In this document: positions 22,435 to 30,058 of the stretch, one piece after another
Layout of the letters: each line of letters begins with the position of its first letter
How positions within the stretch are numbered: the first letter of the stretch is position 1
NCBI GenBank assembly: GCA_013824835.1
Contig: PNOM01000027.1
Span: 1 to 33,136, forward strand
Length of the DNA stretch: 33,136 nt
Direction: 5' to 3'
From: Syntrophus sp. (in: bacteria)
Lineage (GTDB): Bacteria > Desulfobacterota > Syntrophorhabdia > Syntrophorhabdales > Syntrophorhabdaceae
Notes under the pieces: generated by a model
Databases searched by the model: none
What the model was told of the DNA's origin: nothing
What the model saw: only the letters and a program-made list of their open reading frames with translations
Program-made: the position numbers and the translations under genes

Positions 22435-24072
22435 TCAAAACATTCCCCTCACCACTACCACTCCCAGCGTTACCACGGTTGCAATGGTAAGTCTGCCATA
22501 CTCTCCCCTCAGTTCTCCCATAAGTACCTCATAACTGAAAAACAAGGCGATAGAGCTCGCCGCCACCGCACTGAGTTCCTTATGCTGTATATAAGCCCCG
22601 GCCACATAGGGGGCAACAAGGGCAATGAGAAGGATGAGGAAATCCATGGTGGTAACCTTAAAACCTTTTGTACGCTTTGTAAATCTGAGGGTCATTACCA
22701 CAAAAAGGACAAGGAGAAGAATAAAAAGATTATAGAACTTGAAGAAATGACGGGCTGTCTTAAGGCCATCGTCTGTATTCATTAAATACATGACAAAAGA
22801 AACAAAGAAATAGAGAGAAAAGGTCAGTACACCCCTTATCCAACGTCTTTTGAACACCCAGGTTATACCAATAAGAGCCATAAAACCAACACAGATGAAT
22901 GAAAAATATTGTGGTATGTTCATAGGCATACAGCTTGCAGCAAAAAGAAGGAGCGGCAATCCTATCTCGATACACTTGAAAGGAACGATGATCAATAAAC
23001 CATTTTCCTTCAAAATCTTTAGACGCCCCTTGATTATGCGATCGATAAAATCAATACGTTTGAACTTCCAACCCTTTTTGTCTAAAAGATGAAAAAAACC
23101 GAGAATAAGCCCGGCGAAAATAAGGTAACCGCTGAGCAGAATCCACTCAGAGTAATACCGCATGAGAAACGCCGATATTACACAAAAGGCATATATGAGA
23201 TAAATAATAAAAACAGCTTCAGTGTGAAAAAAACCAAGTCGCATCAGGCGATGGTGGAAGTGGTTTTTATCAGCGGCAAAAGGAGACCTGCCGTCTGCAA
23301 TACGCTCAACCATTACTGTAAGAGTATCAAGTATCGGAAAACCGAGAATAATAAGGGGCAGAACAGGGCTTAAAGCCGTATCCCTCTGGGTAAGCTCCAG
23401 CGACATAGCTGCAAGGGAAAAACCGAGAAATTGGCTGCCTGTGTCACCCATAAAAAGGGTAGCAGGATAGGTATTAAACCTTAAAAACCCGAAAATAGAC
23501 CCTATGAGGGATAAAGAAAGAAGCGATATGACGGCATTATCCTGAATATAAGCAAGGTATCCGATACAGCAAAAACTGAGCAGGCTTATGCCCCCAGCCA
23601 GACCATCGAGCCCATCGGCAAGATTAATTGCATTTGTGATTCCTACAATTACAATCACGGTAAAAGGGACGGCAATCCAGGCGGGAAGAAGATATCCCTC
23701 GGGAAGTATAGCTCCCAGGTTGTCAATTTTGACTTCACCATAAAAGACAATCACGAAGGATGCTGCGCATTGCCCTACGAGTTTTACTATATAGCTAAGG
23801 TCCTTCAGGTCATCGATCAACCCGAAAAACACAATAATAGCAACTCCGGCAGCATATGCCTTAAAAAAAGGGCTCGGTGTTGCCCACAAAAGCGTCGAAG
23901 CGAAGGTCCCTATAACCAGCGCGATCCCACCTATTCTCGGTATCGGATGGCTGTGGATCTTCCGCTCTCCTGGAATATCCATTGCACCAAACCTCCGTGC
24001 AATACGGATAAAAACAAGGATAAGCGGCATAGTGACAAATAAGGATAGAAGTAGGGTAGATGAGTAGATCAA
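22435..24072 (-). CDS. WecA/MraY-type undecaprenyl-phosphate sugar-1-phosphate transferase with C-terminal membrane extension
   Basis: A 545-residue inner-membrane enzyme that should load the first sugar-1-phosphate (usually GlcNAc-1-P) onto undecaprenyl phosphate to begin repeat-unit synthesis. Motifs: Asp87-Asp88 in 'GLIDDLKDLS', 'NAINLADGLDGLAGG' (147-161), 'LFMGDTGSQFLGF' (206-218) and HFHHR (271-275). The family domain ends near residue 335. The last 200 residues add about six hydrophobic segments with no motif I know. The start is TTG 24070-24072: an in-frame stop lies two codons upstream and the next Met (15) would cut TM1. No ribosome site is seen because heptamer repeats abut the start. 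A HEPN fragment and prsT follow in the transcript. Confidence 0.9.
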   Translation of the reverse strand: MIYSSTLLLSLFVTMPLILVFIRIARRFGAMDIPGERKIHSHPIPRIGGIALVIGTFASTLLWATPSPFFKAYAAGVAIIVFFGLIDDLKDLSYIVKLVGQCAASFVIVFYGEVKIDNLGAILPEGYLLPAWIAVPFTVIVIVGITNAINLADGLDGLAGGISLLSFCCIGYLAYIQDNAVISLLSLSLIGSIFGFLRFNTYPATLFMGDTGSQFLGFSLAAMSLELTQRDTALSPVLPLIILGFPILDTLTVMVERIADGRSPFAADKNHFHHRLMRLGFFHTEAVFIIYLIYAFCVISAFLMRYYSEWILLSGYLIFAGLILGFFHLLDKKGWKFKRIDFIDRIIKGRLKILKENGLLIIVPFKCIEIGLPLLLFAASCMPMNIPQYFSFICVGFMALIGITWVFKRRWIRGVLTFSLYFFVSFVMYLMNTDDGLKTARHFFKFYNLFILLLVLFVVMTLRFTKRTKGFKVTTMDFLILLIALVAPYVAGAYIQHKELSAVAASSIALFFSYEVLMGELRGEYGRLTIATVVTLGVVVVRGMF

Positions 24073-24098
24073 TGTTTAATTCTTAATGTTTAATGTAG
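24071..24098. repeat. Heptamer tandem repeat at the wecA start
   Basis: Four 7-base units: AATGTTT, AATTCTT, AATGTTT, AATGTAG. The array reaches the TTG start codon of the minus-strand wecA-like gene and replaces any recognisable ribosome-binding site. Confidence 0.65.
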
Positions 24099-24138
24099 AA
24101 TTAAAATAGTTTGCGGGCTCGTGTTTTCGGTAATTATA

Positions 24139-24534
24139 TCAATAGACTTTTAACGGAATAATTTTCGATATCCCGATAAAATCATTATCATTATGAAGGA
24201 GTGCCAGATCATACTCCAAAGCAGTCTCTGCAATCAGGCAGTCAATCGTGCTCCTCACGGTGATACCATGTTTGCGGCACTCCATATAAAGCCTTGCAGC
24301 CCGCGAAAATGAATTGACCGGGTCTTTTAAGTGATAGAATCGTTGGGTAGCAAGGTATTTCACAAGAAGTAAGAATTCCTTATCCGACGAAGCTCCTTGC
24401 AGGACTTCCTGAAAGATGAAAGAATTTATCCCGAATGGTATCCCATGCTGAAGAATTGCCTCGAACTTCACGGTTCCATCGTTTTTTAATCCTTTAAAAA
24501 AATCGATTAATACGGATGTATCAACCAGGATCAT
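24139..24534 (-). CDS. vapC: VapC-type PIN-domain toxin (ribonuclease)
   Basis: A 131-residue PIN-domain protein, expected to be a Mg-dependent ribonuclease toxin. The four acidic residues are in place: Asp5 in 'MILVDTSVLIDFF', Glu43 in 'QEVLQG', Asp98 in 'RSTIDCLIAETA' and Asp116/Asp118 in 'HNDNDFIGI'. It overlaps the antitoxin stop by 4 bases (ATGA, 24531-24534), the normal antitoxin-then-toxin coupling. The pair lies between the wecA-like and exosortase genes and faces the same way as the cluster, but has its own promoter. Full length with no sign of decay. Confidence 0.92.
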   Translation of the reverse strand: MILVDTSVLIDFFKGLKNDGTVKFEAILQHGIPFGINSFIFQEVLQGASSDKEFLLLVKYLATQRFYHLKDPVNSFSRAARLYMECRKHGITVRSTIDCLIAETALEYDLALLHNDNDFIGISKIIPLKVY

Positions 24535-24731
24535 TTCCCCTCACGTAACGCCTTATAGTCATAATCTGGAGCAAACAATATTTTACCTGAAAGCTCAAGA
24601 AGATCAAGGCGTCTGCGGTTTTCAACAAACTCTTTCAATGCCTCGTGGATAACCTCCTTTTTCGTCCTCGCACTACTCAATCTCAACGCATCCTCAACCA
24701 GGCCGTCATCAAGGACTATATTTGTTCTCAC
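24531..24731 (-). CDS. vapB: VapB-type antitoxin
   Basis: A 66-residue antitoxin beginning VRTNIVLDDGLVEDALRLSS, a short ribbon-helix-helix-like DNA-binding N-terminus ('RTNIVLDDGLVEDAL', then 'TKKEVIHEAL') typical of VapB antitoxins of this type. A C-terminal part wraps the toxin ('GKILFAPDYDYKALREGK'). The start is GTG 24729-24731 with GGAGG 7 bases upstream. The longer open frame upstream crosses the promoter and operator and is rejected. It should bind the palindrome at 24747-24762 to repress its own transcription. Confidence 0.9.
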   Translation of the reverse strand: MRTNIVLDDGLVEDALRLSSARTKKEVIHEALKEFVENRRRLDLLELSGKILFAPDYDYKALREGK

Positions 24732-24746
24732 AGAACACCTCCAGAT

Positions 24747-24782
24747 GTGTATTAACATACACCAGCGTAGGTAAATGGTCAA
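24747..24782 (-). promoter_or_regulatory. vapBC promoter and palindromic operator
   Basis: On the minus strand, TTGACC (24777-24782) and TATGTT (24754-24759) are 17 bp apart. The palindrome GTGTAT-TAAC-ATACAC (24747-24762) covers the -10 box, placed as expected for repression by VapB or the VapBC complex. Confidence 0.75.
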
Positions 24783-24820
24783 GTTTAAGAAATGTATTGA
24801 TATAAGCAATTTCCGGTCTC

Positions 24821-26386
24821 TTACTTTCCCGGCAAATACTCGTTCAGCACAGGGACCATATTCCGTACAAAACTCTGGAGTCTTGCTTCTGTGTCCTTCA
24901 AGGTCTCCTTCGGGTGTACCGGCGTAATAAGCCTTACGAGTGCTCCGTCAGTCCTCTGTTTTGTCAGGGCATCCCAGAAATTATAAAGTTTTACTTCATA
25001 TAGCTTTGTCAGTACCCTACCCCTCATGGGAAACCAGTAGTAGGTAAGCTCAACTGCCCCGCTTTTTTCCATAAATGACCGGTTTACCCTCATGACCTGA
25101 CTGGCTCGGCCAAGGGGAATATCCACATCTCCTGCTTCCCGGAACTCCCAGCCGCTCCCCGGCAGACATGTTTCGGGAGAATGAATTGACTCACCCTTTC
25201 GCTGGTCCTGGTAATAGGCAACATAAAAATTAATTGTTTCCCCCTGGGGATTTGTATAATCTGCGGTGATATAATCGCTAAACTTCAATACATCAATAAA
25301 TTGCTGCTCCATGGAGCCTTGTTTGCCGGACCACTCTCCTATATTCATAGGAAAAAGACTAAACGATTTTTTGATAGGCGTCTTTTCCCTGAATTCAATC
25401 CCCCGCGACAAACCAAAGGTTAGCGATATCACCACCAGTGCAGCAATAAACATTCTCGTCGGCTTCCCGATGTCGATAGTCCGCCCTCTGCCCTCTGCCC
25501 TCTGCCCTCTGCCCTCCGACTTCTGACTTCCACCCTCCTTCGGAGGAAACTTACGCAGTATCCACATCTCGAAAACAAGGAAGGGGATTGCAAAAAGAAA
25601 AATAAGCCATCCGGAAAAACCGTGAAAAAATCCCTCGGCAACTCTTGCGTCAAATATGCTGTAAAGCACCCCCGTTGATGCAATCCTGAAACTGTTTACA
25701 AAAATAGCCAGAGGAATCGATGACAAAAAAAGTGTTGTTCTTTTCCATATATGGGCCTTAAACATATATGCTAAAAGGAGGCTCAAAACCATGAGGGGAA
25801 AAACATAGCGCAACCCGCTGCACGCATCTACTACTTGAAGCTGGGTAAAGCCAAGATCAATAATATTTCCTTCCCTGTAGGCGGACATTCCATAGATATG
25901 GAGCATCCAGACGCCAAGCTGTGAGGAAATCAATTTTAAGACCTGCGAGATCCGAACATTCACAAAGTTCGGAAAGGGAAACATGGCAAGCATTACAAAC
26001 AGGGCAAACCAGATGGTTTTTATTTTATCCCAGCCCAAATGGAGCCAGCAAAGCCCAATGACAACAAGCCAGAAGGAAAGGTACATGGTAAAAAATTCTC
26101 CGCTCAGTTCTCCCAGCCAGAAAAGGGCTATCCCCAGCCCAAAAGGCGCCATTCCTTTCCATGAGGGGAAGGATGGCAGTTCAGCAAGCTCCTTTCGTTT
26201 ATCCCAGATAAGATATAGGACAATAAAGGGAACTAAATAACAGTGAGAATAATCTTCCTTTGCCCAGTCAACGAAGACCATCCACTTTAAAGCCGAAAAA
26301 TAGGCAAGAACGAGAATAATCCCATAGATTGCCGCCTTCATCCAGCTCGCAGATTTAATGTGTATCTCACCAAGGGCTTTTATCAT
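24821..26386 (-). CDS. Exosortase fused to an EpsI domain
   Basis: A 521-residue membrane protein. The N-terminal exosortase (residues 15-280, about eight membrane segments) has the catalytic triad Cys189 ('VVDACSGLRYVFPL'), Arg234 ('NSFRIASTG') and His255 ('EGFFHGFSGW'). Exosortases are thought to cut C-terminal sorting signals (PEP-CTERM type) of exported proteins. The EpsI-type domain (310-521) has one more TM and 'HSPETCLPGSGWE' (Cys407). The two are joined by a Ser/Glu/Gly/Arg/Gln linker (285-303) encoded by heptamer repeats. The start is ATG 26384-26386 with a weak ribosome site. No sorting-signal substrate is seen in the window, so it may be encoded elsewhere. The vapBC promoter lies downstream. 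Confidence 0.92.
   Translation of the reverse strand: MIKALGEIHIKSASWMKAAIYGIILVLAYFSALKWMVFVDWAKEDYSHCYLVPFIVLYLIWDKRKELAELPSFPSWKGMAPFGLGIALFWLGELSGEFFTMYLSFWLVVIGLCWLHLGWDKIKTIWFALFVMLAMFPFPNFVNVRISQVLKLISSQLGVWMLHIYGMSAYREGNIIDLGFTQLQVVDACSGLRYVFPLMVLSLLLAYMFKAHIWKRTTLFLSSIPLAIFVNSFRIASTGVLYSIFDARVAEGFFHGFSGWLIFLFAIPFLVFEMWILRKFPPKEGGSQKSEGRGQRAEGRGRTIDIGKPTRMFIAALVVISLTFGLSRGIEFREKTPIKKSFSLFPMNIGEWSGKQGSMEQQFIDVLKFSDYITADYTNPQGETINFYVAYYQDQRKGESIHSPETCLPGSGWEFREAGDVDIPLGRASQVMRVNRSFMEKSGAVELTYYWFPMRGRVLTKLYEVKLYNFWDALTKQRTDGALVRLITPVHPKETLKDTEARLQSFVRNMVPVLNEYLPGK
25483..25517. repeat. Heptamer tandem repeat (GCCCTCT x4 plus GCCCTCC) inside the exosortase-EpsI gene
   Basis: Five consecutive 7-base units, four perfect. 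On the coding strand they read AGAGGGC, giving the linker 'EGRGQRAEGRG' with a 7-residue period (three units encode seven residues). Confidence 0.95.
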
Positions 26387-26465
26387 GTTCGACTTTATGA
26401 ATTTTGATGCATATTTTTATTGAAGCTTTTTATCTTTATCGGGGTTCATAAAATAACCTGCCTTA

Positions 26466-27230
26466 TTAACGGTTTCTTCTGTTTTGTTTTAGTTTTTCAT
26501 GTAGGACCCACAACAAAAAAATAGGCGTTGACTTCAGATTTCTCTCCCAAAGCCTACGCGGCTCCCTCATGAATCTTGGCAACCATTCAAGACCCAGTTT
26601 TTGCCAAAAAATTGATGGCCTTTGTTTTGTACCCGCATAAAAATCAAAAACAGCGCCTATCGCCCCTATAAATGGCACTTCTAATATGTAGCGGTTTTGA
26701 TAAATCCATTTCTCCTGTTTTGGTGCCGTCATGCCAACCCAAAGCACATCAGGTTTTGCAGAATTAATGATATCTATCATTTTCTTATTATCTTCCTCAG
26801 AAAACTCCTCTTTAAAAGGGGGAGAATAAGTTCCGCAAACAAAAATCGATGGAAATTCGCGACAGAGGCGCTCAACCATTAGACCTAAGACATGCTTAGT
26901 AGATCCTAAAAAAAAATATTTAAGTCCCCCGTCTTTATTAGCCAGTAACGTAAATGCGCGAAAGAATTCACTTCCGGCAACTCTTTCTTTTAAAGGTAGA
27001 CCAAGCATCTTTGCAGCTAGTGCAATACCGTAACCATCTGGCATTAAAATATCTGCGCTCTTTAAGGCTGCCTGAAATTCCTTGTCCCTTGACGCAACAA
27101 CAATAGAATGTGGGTTAGCGCAAGCCATATACCTATGCATGTCAGCACTTTTGCACCATTCCATTGCCCTTGTGATGAGTTGTGAGCAATCTTCGGCATT
27201 TATTGAGTAACCAAGGATAGTTGATCTCAA
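26466..27230 (-). CDS. WecG/TagA/CpsF family glycosyltransferase (GT26)
   Basis: A 254-residue enzyme that adds the second sugar (often an N-acetylmannosaminuronic acid or ManNAc type residue) onto the lipid-linked first sugar made by the WecA-like enzyme. Motifs: Asp65 in 'LMPDGYGIA', 'GMTAPKQEKWI' (166-176), 'GAVFDFYAGTKQRP' and 'GLEWLPRFMREPRRLWER' near the C-terminus. The start appears to be TTG 27228-27230, as an in-frame TAA lies five codons further upstream; there is no clear ribosome site. Its neighbours are the exosortase downstream and the beta-helix protein upstream in the transcript. Confidence 0.92.
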   Translation of the reverse strand: MRSTILGYSINAEDCSQLITRAMEWCKSADMHRYMACANPHSIVVASRDKEFQAALKSADILMPDGYGIALAAKMLGLPLKERVAGSEFFRAFTLLANKDGGLKYFFLGSTKHVLGLMVERLCREFPSIFVCGTYSPPFKEEFSEEDNKKMIDIINSAKPDVLWVGMTAPKQEKWIYQNRYILEVPFIGAIGAVFDFYAGTKQRPSIFWQKLGLEWLPRFMREPRRLWERNLKSTPIFLLWVLHEKLKQNRRNR

Positions 27231-27277
27231 GTATTTACCATTTTAGGAAACATTCTTTTACACCATCTCCTTGATGG

Positions 27278-29464
27278 TTATTTCTTAATTGGCCAGCTCG
27301 CTCGTAGCGGATCGTTGTAAGGGCCTATTTTATCAATAGGAATTGGTTTAAATCCTATTTTCAGGGCCGGAGAGTTGGGCAATAGGCTATAATCACCTTT
27401 CGCAATATCTACAAACAGCGGATCGGCCATTACACTGTTTCGATCTAATCCATTTTCCTTCCACTTATTCCATTGCAGATCAGGGGGCACCTTCATGAAT
27501 GGCACCAGCAAGGGTAGGCCTGCATGGTAGATAATGTTGTAATCGGACACTGTAGTAGCAAGGTCGATATCCTTGTTGATACCGTAAAGTATTCCACTGC
27601 GACCAACATAATAAACAATATTCCGCACAAAACTATTTCCAGACATTTTAGCACCAGTAGCAATATCTGTAATTGTTGATATCTGAGGATATTTCTTGTA
27701 TCCCATTTCCTTAATCTTTGAAAACATAGCCGGAAGCATTTTTTCAGAAATAGGCTCATTGGGGAGCCATGCAGAATAAAGCATTTGCCCTAAGTAGCCG
27801 CCTTCAATGATCATATTGTTTTCTACAACATTATCTCTACCACTGTGAATAAAAATGCCACCGCTTGCCGTATTCACGACAATATTGCCATAAACCTTTG
27901 TGCCGCTCAACCAGTCATCCAAATAAATGCCAAATGTATTATGTGGGGTTTTCCCTGCGCTAGTGGCGCTATTTCGCCAATATCCACCACTGTCATGAAA
28001 ATAATTGAACCTAATAACATTACCGCGCTTTGTCCAATCGACTCCGCTACAGTATATTATTCCACTGTCCTGGGTTTCCTGATTTACGTGGTGGACATGG
28101 TTGTACTCAATCAGATGGTCGTTTCCATCAAGATAAATACCCATACGCGGAGTTGCGTGAATCAGGTTGTGCGACACAACATTCCCTACCCCGTAGCAAA
28201 AAATACCACTGCTACCCTTAAAAAAAACACCAACGTGATGAATGTAATTGTTCTCAGCACGATTGTTTGCCGCGATAAGGGTCCGTCCATTTCCCCCTGA
28301 AAGTATAATACCTTCTTTCCCGACATCGTGGATATCATTTCCGACCGCTACATTATTAAAGCCATCTTTAATCTCAATGCCATTGCCCCCAGCATTGTAA
28401 ATCGTATTTCCTGCGATTACCGCCCTCGTCGCTCCTTTGACAATTACAGCGCTTCCTTCGCAACCTTCTATAGTAAAACCTTCAATCCTGATATGAGCGG
28501 GCACTGCTTTGTACTTGTTATAATAATTCTTTTCTTTTATCTCTATTATAGATTGGAGGACAGGCACAGATACAGACCTTAGCGCCGCCTTATCAACCGG
28601 CCAGAAATAAAGAGCTTTATCCCTCCGATCAAAATACCATTCACCCGGGGAATCAAGTTCTTCTATCAAGTTTTGAAAGAAATATCGATTGCCTGGTTTA
28701 ATCTCGTAGTCGGTTTCTTTGGAAAGGGAGATAGTACGGGTGATCCTGTCGATTCCCTGAACAGTTCGGATATTGTTGTGATATTGATCTCCCGGATAAA
28801 TAACCACTTCAGCGTCTCGCGGATTGCTCCACTCGTGACCAAATCCATCTAGGTGCCTAAATTCACGTTTACTTCCTTCTTTTGCAAGACCATTCACATA
28901 CAAGAAGCCGCCGCCAACTGGATCTACTGGGTCCCAATTGGGATAACGGGCAAGCACCTGGCGTTTCCCATTGGAAAATAACTGCCGTATGGGATACGAT
29001 TCGTTGATTATCCCTGTTAAATCAGCTTTTAGAATCTGACCTTTGTATGGTTTAAAATTATTGATTTTTCTGGTACCACTGAGTATAGGGTGCTCGCTTG
29101 GAAAAGCCCTGAATACCACCGGGCCGGACTCCGTTCCCGAGTCTTCCGGACCGAGAACAAACGTTTCGTTGAGTTCATAGATTCCACCGCGCACCAAGAC
29201 AGTAAAGGCATCCTTGGACCCATTCTGTTTTAATTCTCTAATCGCATTCCGTGCTCGCTGAAGTGTTGCAAATGGGCCATTAGCACCCGATGCATCATGA
29301 GCTGGAAGGGCACCAGTCCATTGATCGTTACCGTTGGTGGCCACATAAAAAGTTCTAGTAGAGATGGTTGACTGCTTCAACTCCTGTAATAATGCACTGC
29401 TAACATTAAAGAGGGTAATTATCAGAGATATGCATATTATCAACAAAATACGTTTCATATTCAA
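27278..29464 (-). CDS. Secreted right-handed parallel beta-helix protein
   Basis: A protein of about 726-728 residues with a signal peptide (residues 3-24) and an N-terminal 'RTFYVATNGNDQWTGALP' segment typical of DUF1565-like surface or polysaccharide-active proteins. Repeated beta-helix rungs follow between about residues 330 and 560 (patterns such as 'AVIAGNTIYNAGGNGIEIKD', 'VVSHNLIHATPRMGIYLDG' and 'NVVENNMIIEGGY'). The fold is that of polysaccharide lyases and epimerases, so it may trim or modify the exported polysaccharide; catalytic residues cannot be assigned. The start is either TTG 29464 (5 bases after AAGGAG) or ATG 29458 (11 bases). It follows the acetyltransferase stop by 2 bases, so the two are probably coupled. 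Confidence 0.85.
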   Translation of the reverse strand: MNMKRILLIICISLIITLFNVSSALLQELKQSTISTRTFYVATNGNDQWTGALPAHDASGANGPFATLQRARNAIRELKQNGSKDAFTVLVRGGIYELNETFVLGPEDSGTESGPVVFRAFPSEHPILSGTRKINNFKPYKGQILKADLTGIINESYPIRQLFSNGKRQVLARYPNWDPVDPVGGGFLYVNGLAKEGSKREFRHLDGFGHEWSNPRDAEVVIYPGDQYHNNIRTVQGIDRITRTISLSKETDYEIKPGNRYFFQNLIEELDSPGEWYFDRRDKALYFWPVDKAALRSVSVPVLQSIIEIKEKNYYNKYKAVPAHIRIEGFTIEGCEGSAVIVKGATRAVIAGNTIYNAGGNGIEIKDGFNNVAVGNDIHDVGKEGIILSGGNGRTLIAANNRAENNYIHHVGVFFKGSSGIFCYGVGNVVSHNLIHATPRMGIYLDGNDHLIEYNHVHHVNQETQDSGIIYCSGVDWTKRGNVIRFNYFHDSGGYWRNSATSAGKTPHNTFGIYLDDWLSGTKVYGNIVVNTASGGIFIHSGRDNVVENNMIIEGGYLGQMLYSAWLPNEPISEKMLPAMFSKIKEMGYKKYPQISTITDIATGAKMSGNSFVRNIVYYVGRSGILYGINKDIDLATTVSDYNIIYHAGLPLLVPFMKVPPDLQWNKWKENGLDRNSVMADPLFVDIAKGDYSLLPNSPALKIGFKPIPIDKIGPYNDPLRASWPIKK

Positions 29465-29466
29465 CG

Positions 29467-30042
29467 CTACTCCTTTATCTCCAAGTTCCTATCGTCATTC
29501 TTCATCCCTTTTAAATAAATATCATGCGCATTCCTGTCTTCATCCACAAATCGCCACTTGATTATGTGGGCAGGATTTCCACCCACAATAGAATAAGGCG
29601 GTATATCTTGCGTCACAACTGCACCTGCGGACACAATGGACCCACGTCCTACTGCAACACCGGAGAGGATGACAGCTCCATGACCAATCCAGACATCATC
29701 CCCTGTGACAACCTTGTATTGATCTCCTCGGGGTGAATCCCATACTGTTACACCGGGAAAATCAAAACGGTGATCATCACGCCCTACTATAGAGACATTC
29801 CGGGCAATTAATACATAGTTTCCAATTTCTGCATCACAATGCACAATAGTTCCTTTGCCAAATTGGACGTGGTGCCCTAAAATGATGTGTTGATGGGGTG
29901 ACCATAAGCACTGACCATGGGAGGCGGACAAACCCCTGGCATTGAAGCCATCGGCATTTGAGTTGGCGGTATAACCATGTTCGCAGCTTCGATATTTACA
30001 GCCGCAAATAGTTGAGCCAATCAGCACGGCCCGGCCGAACAT
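29467..30042 (-). CDS. Left-handed beta-helix (hexapeptide) acyltransferase
   Basis: A 191-residue enzyme of the CatB/WcaF-like acetyltransferase group, expected to O- or N-acetylate a sugar of the repeat unit using acetyl-CoA. Hexapeptide rungs cover about residues 50-165: 'IILGHHVQFGKGTIVHCDAE', then 'DDVWIGHGAVILSGVAVG', and 'IVSAGAVVTQDIPPYSIVGG', ending with the family phrase 'GGNPAHIIKWRF'. The 'DDHRFDF' loop is likely part of the active site. The start is ATG 30040-30042 with a weak ribosome site. It lies 16 bases after the GT4 gene and 2 bases before the beta-helix gene. Confidence 0.92.
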   Translation of the reverse strand: MFGRAVLIGSTICGCKYRSCEHGYTANSNADGFNARGLSASHGQCLWSPHQHIILGHHVQFGKGTIVHCDAEIGNYVLIARNVSIVGRDDHRFDFPGVTVWDSPRGDQYKVVTGDDVWIGHGAVILSGVAVGRGSIVSAGAVVTQDIPPYSIVGGNPAHIIKWRFVDEDRNAHDIYLKGMKNDDRNLEIKE

Positions 30043-30058
30043 TTGTCATGGGTTCCAT

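Noticed and set aside
25483..25517. Tandem units considered as a CRISPR array
   Set aside because: Units are 7 bp, directly adjacent and without spacers; the same holds for the other heptamer arrays.
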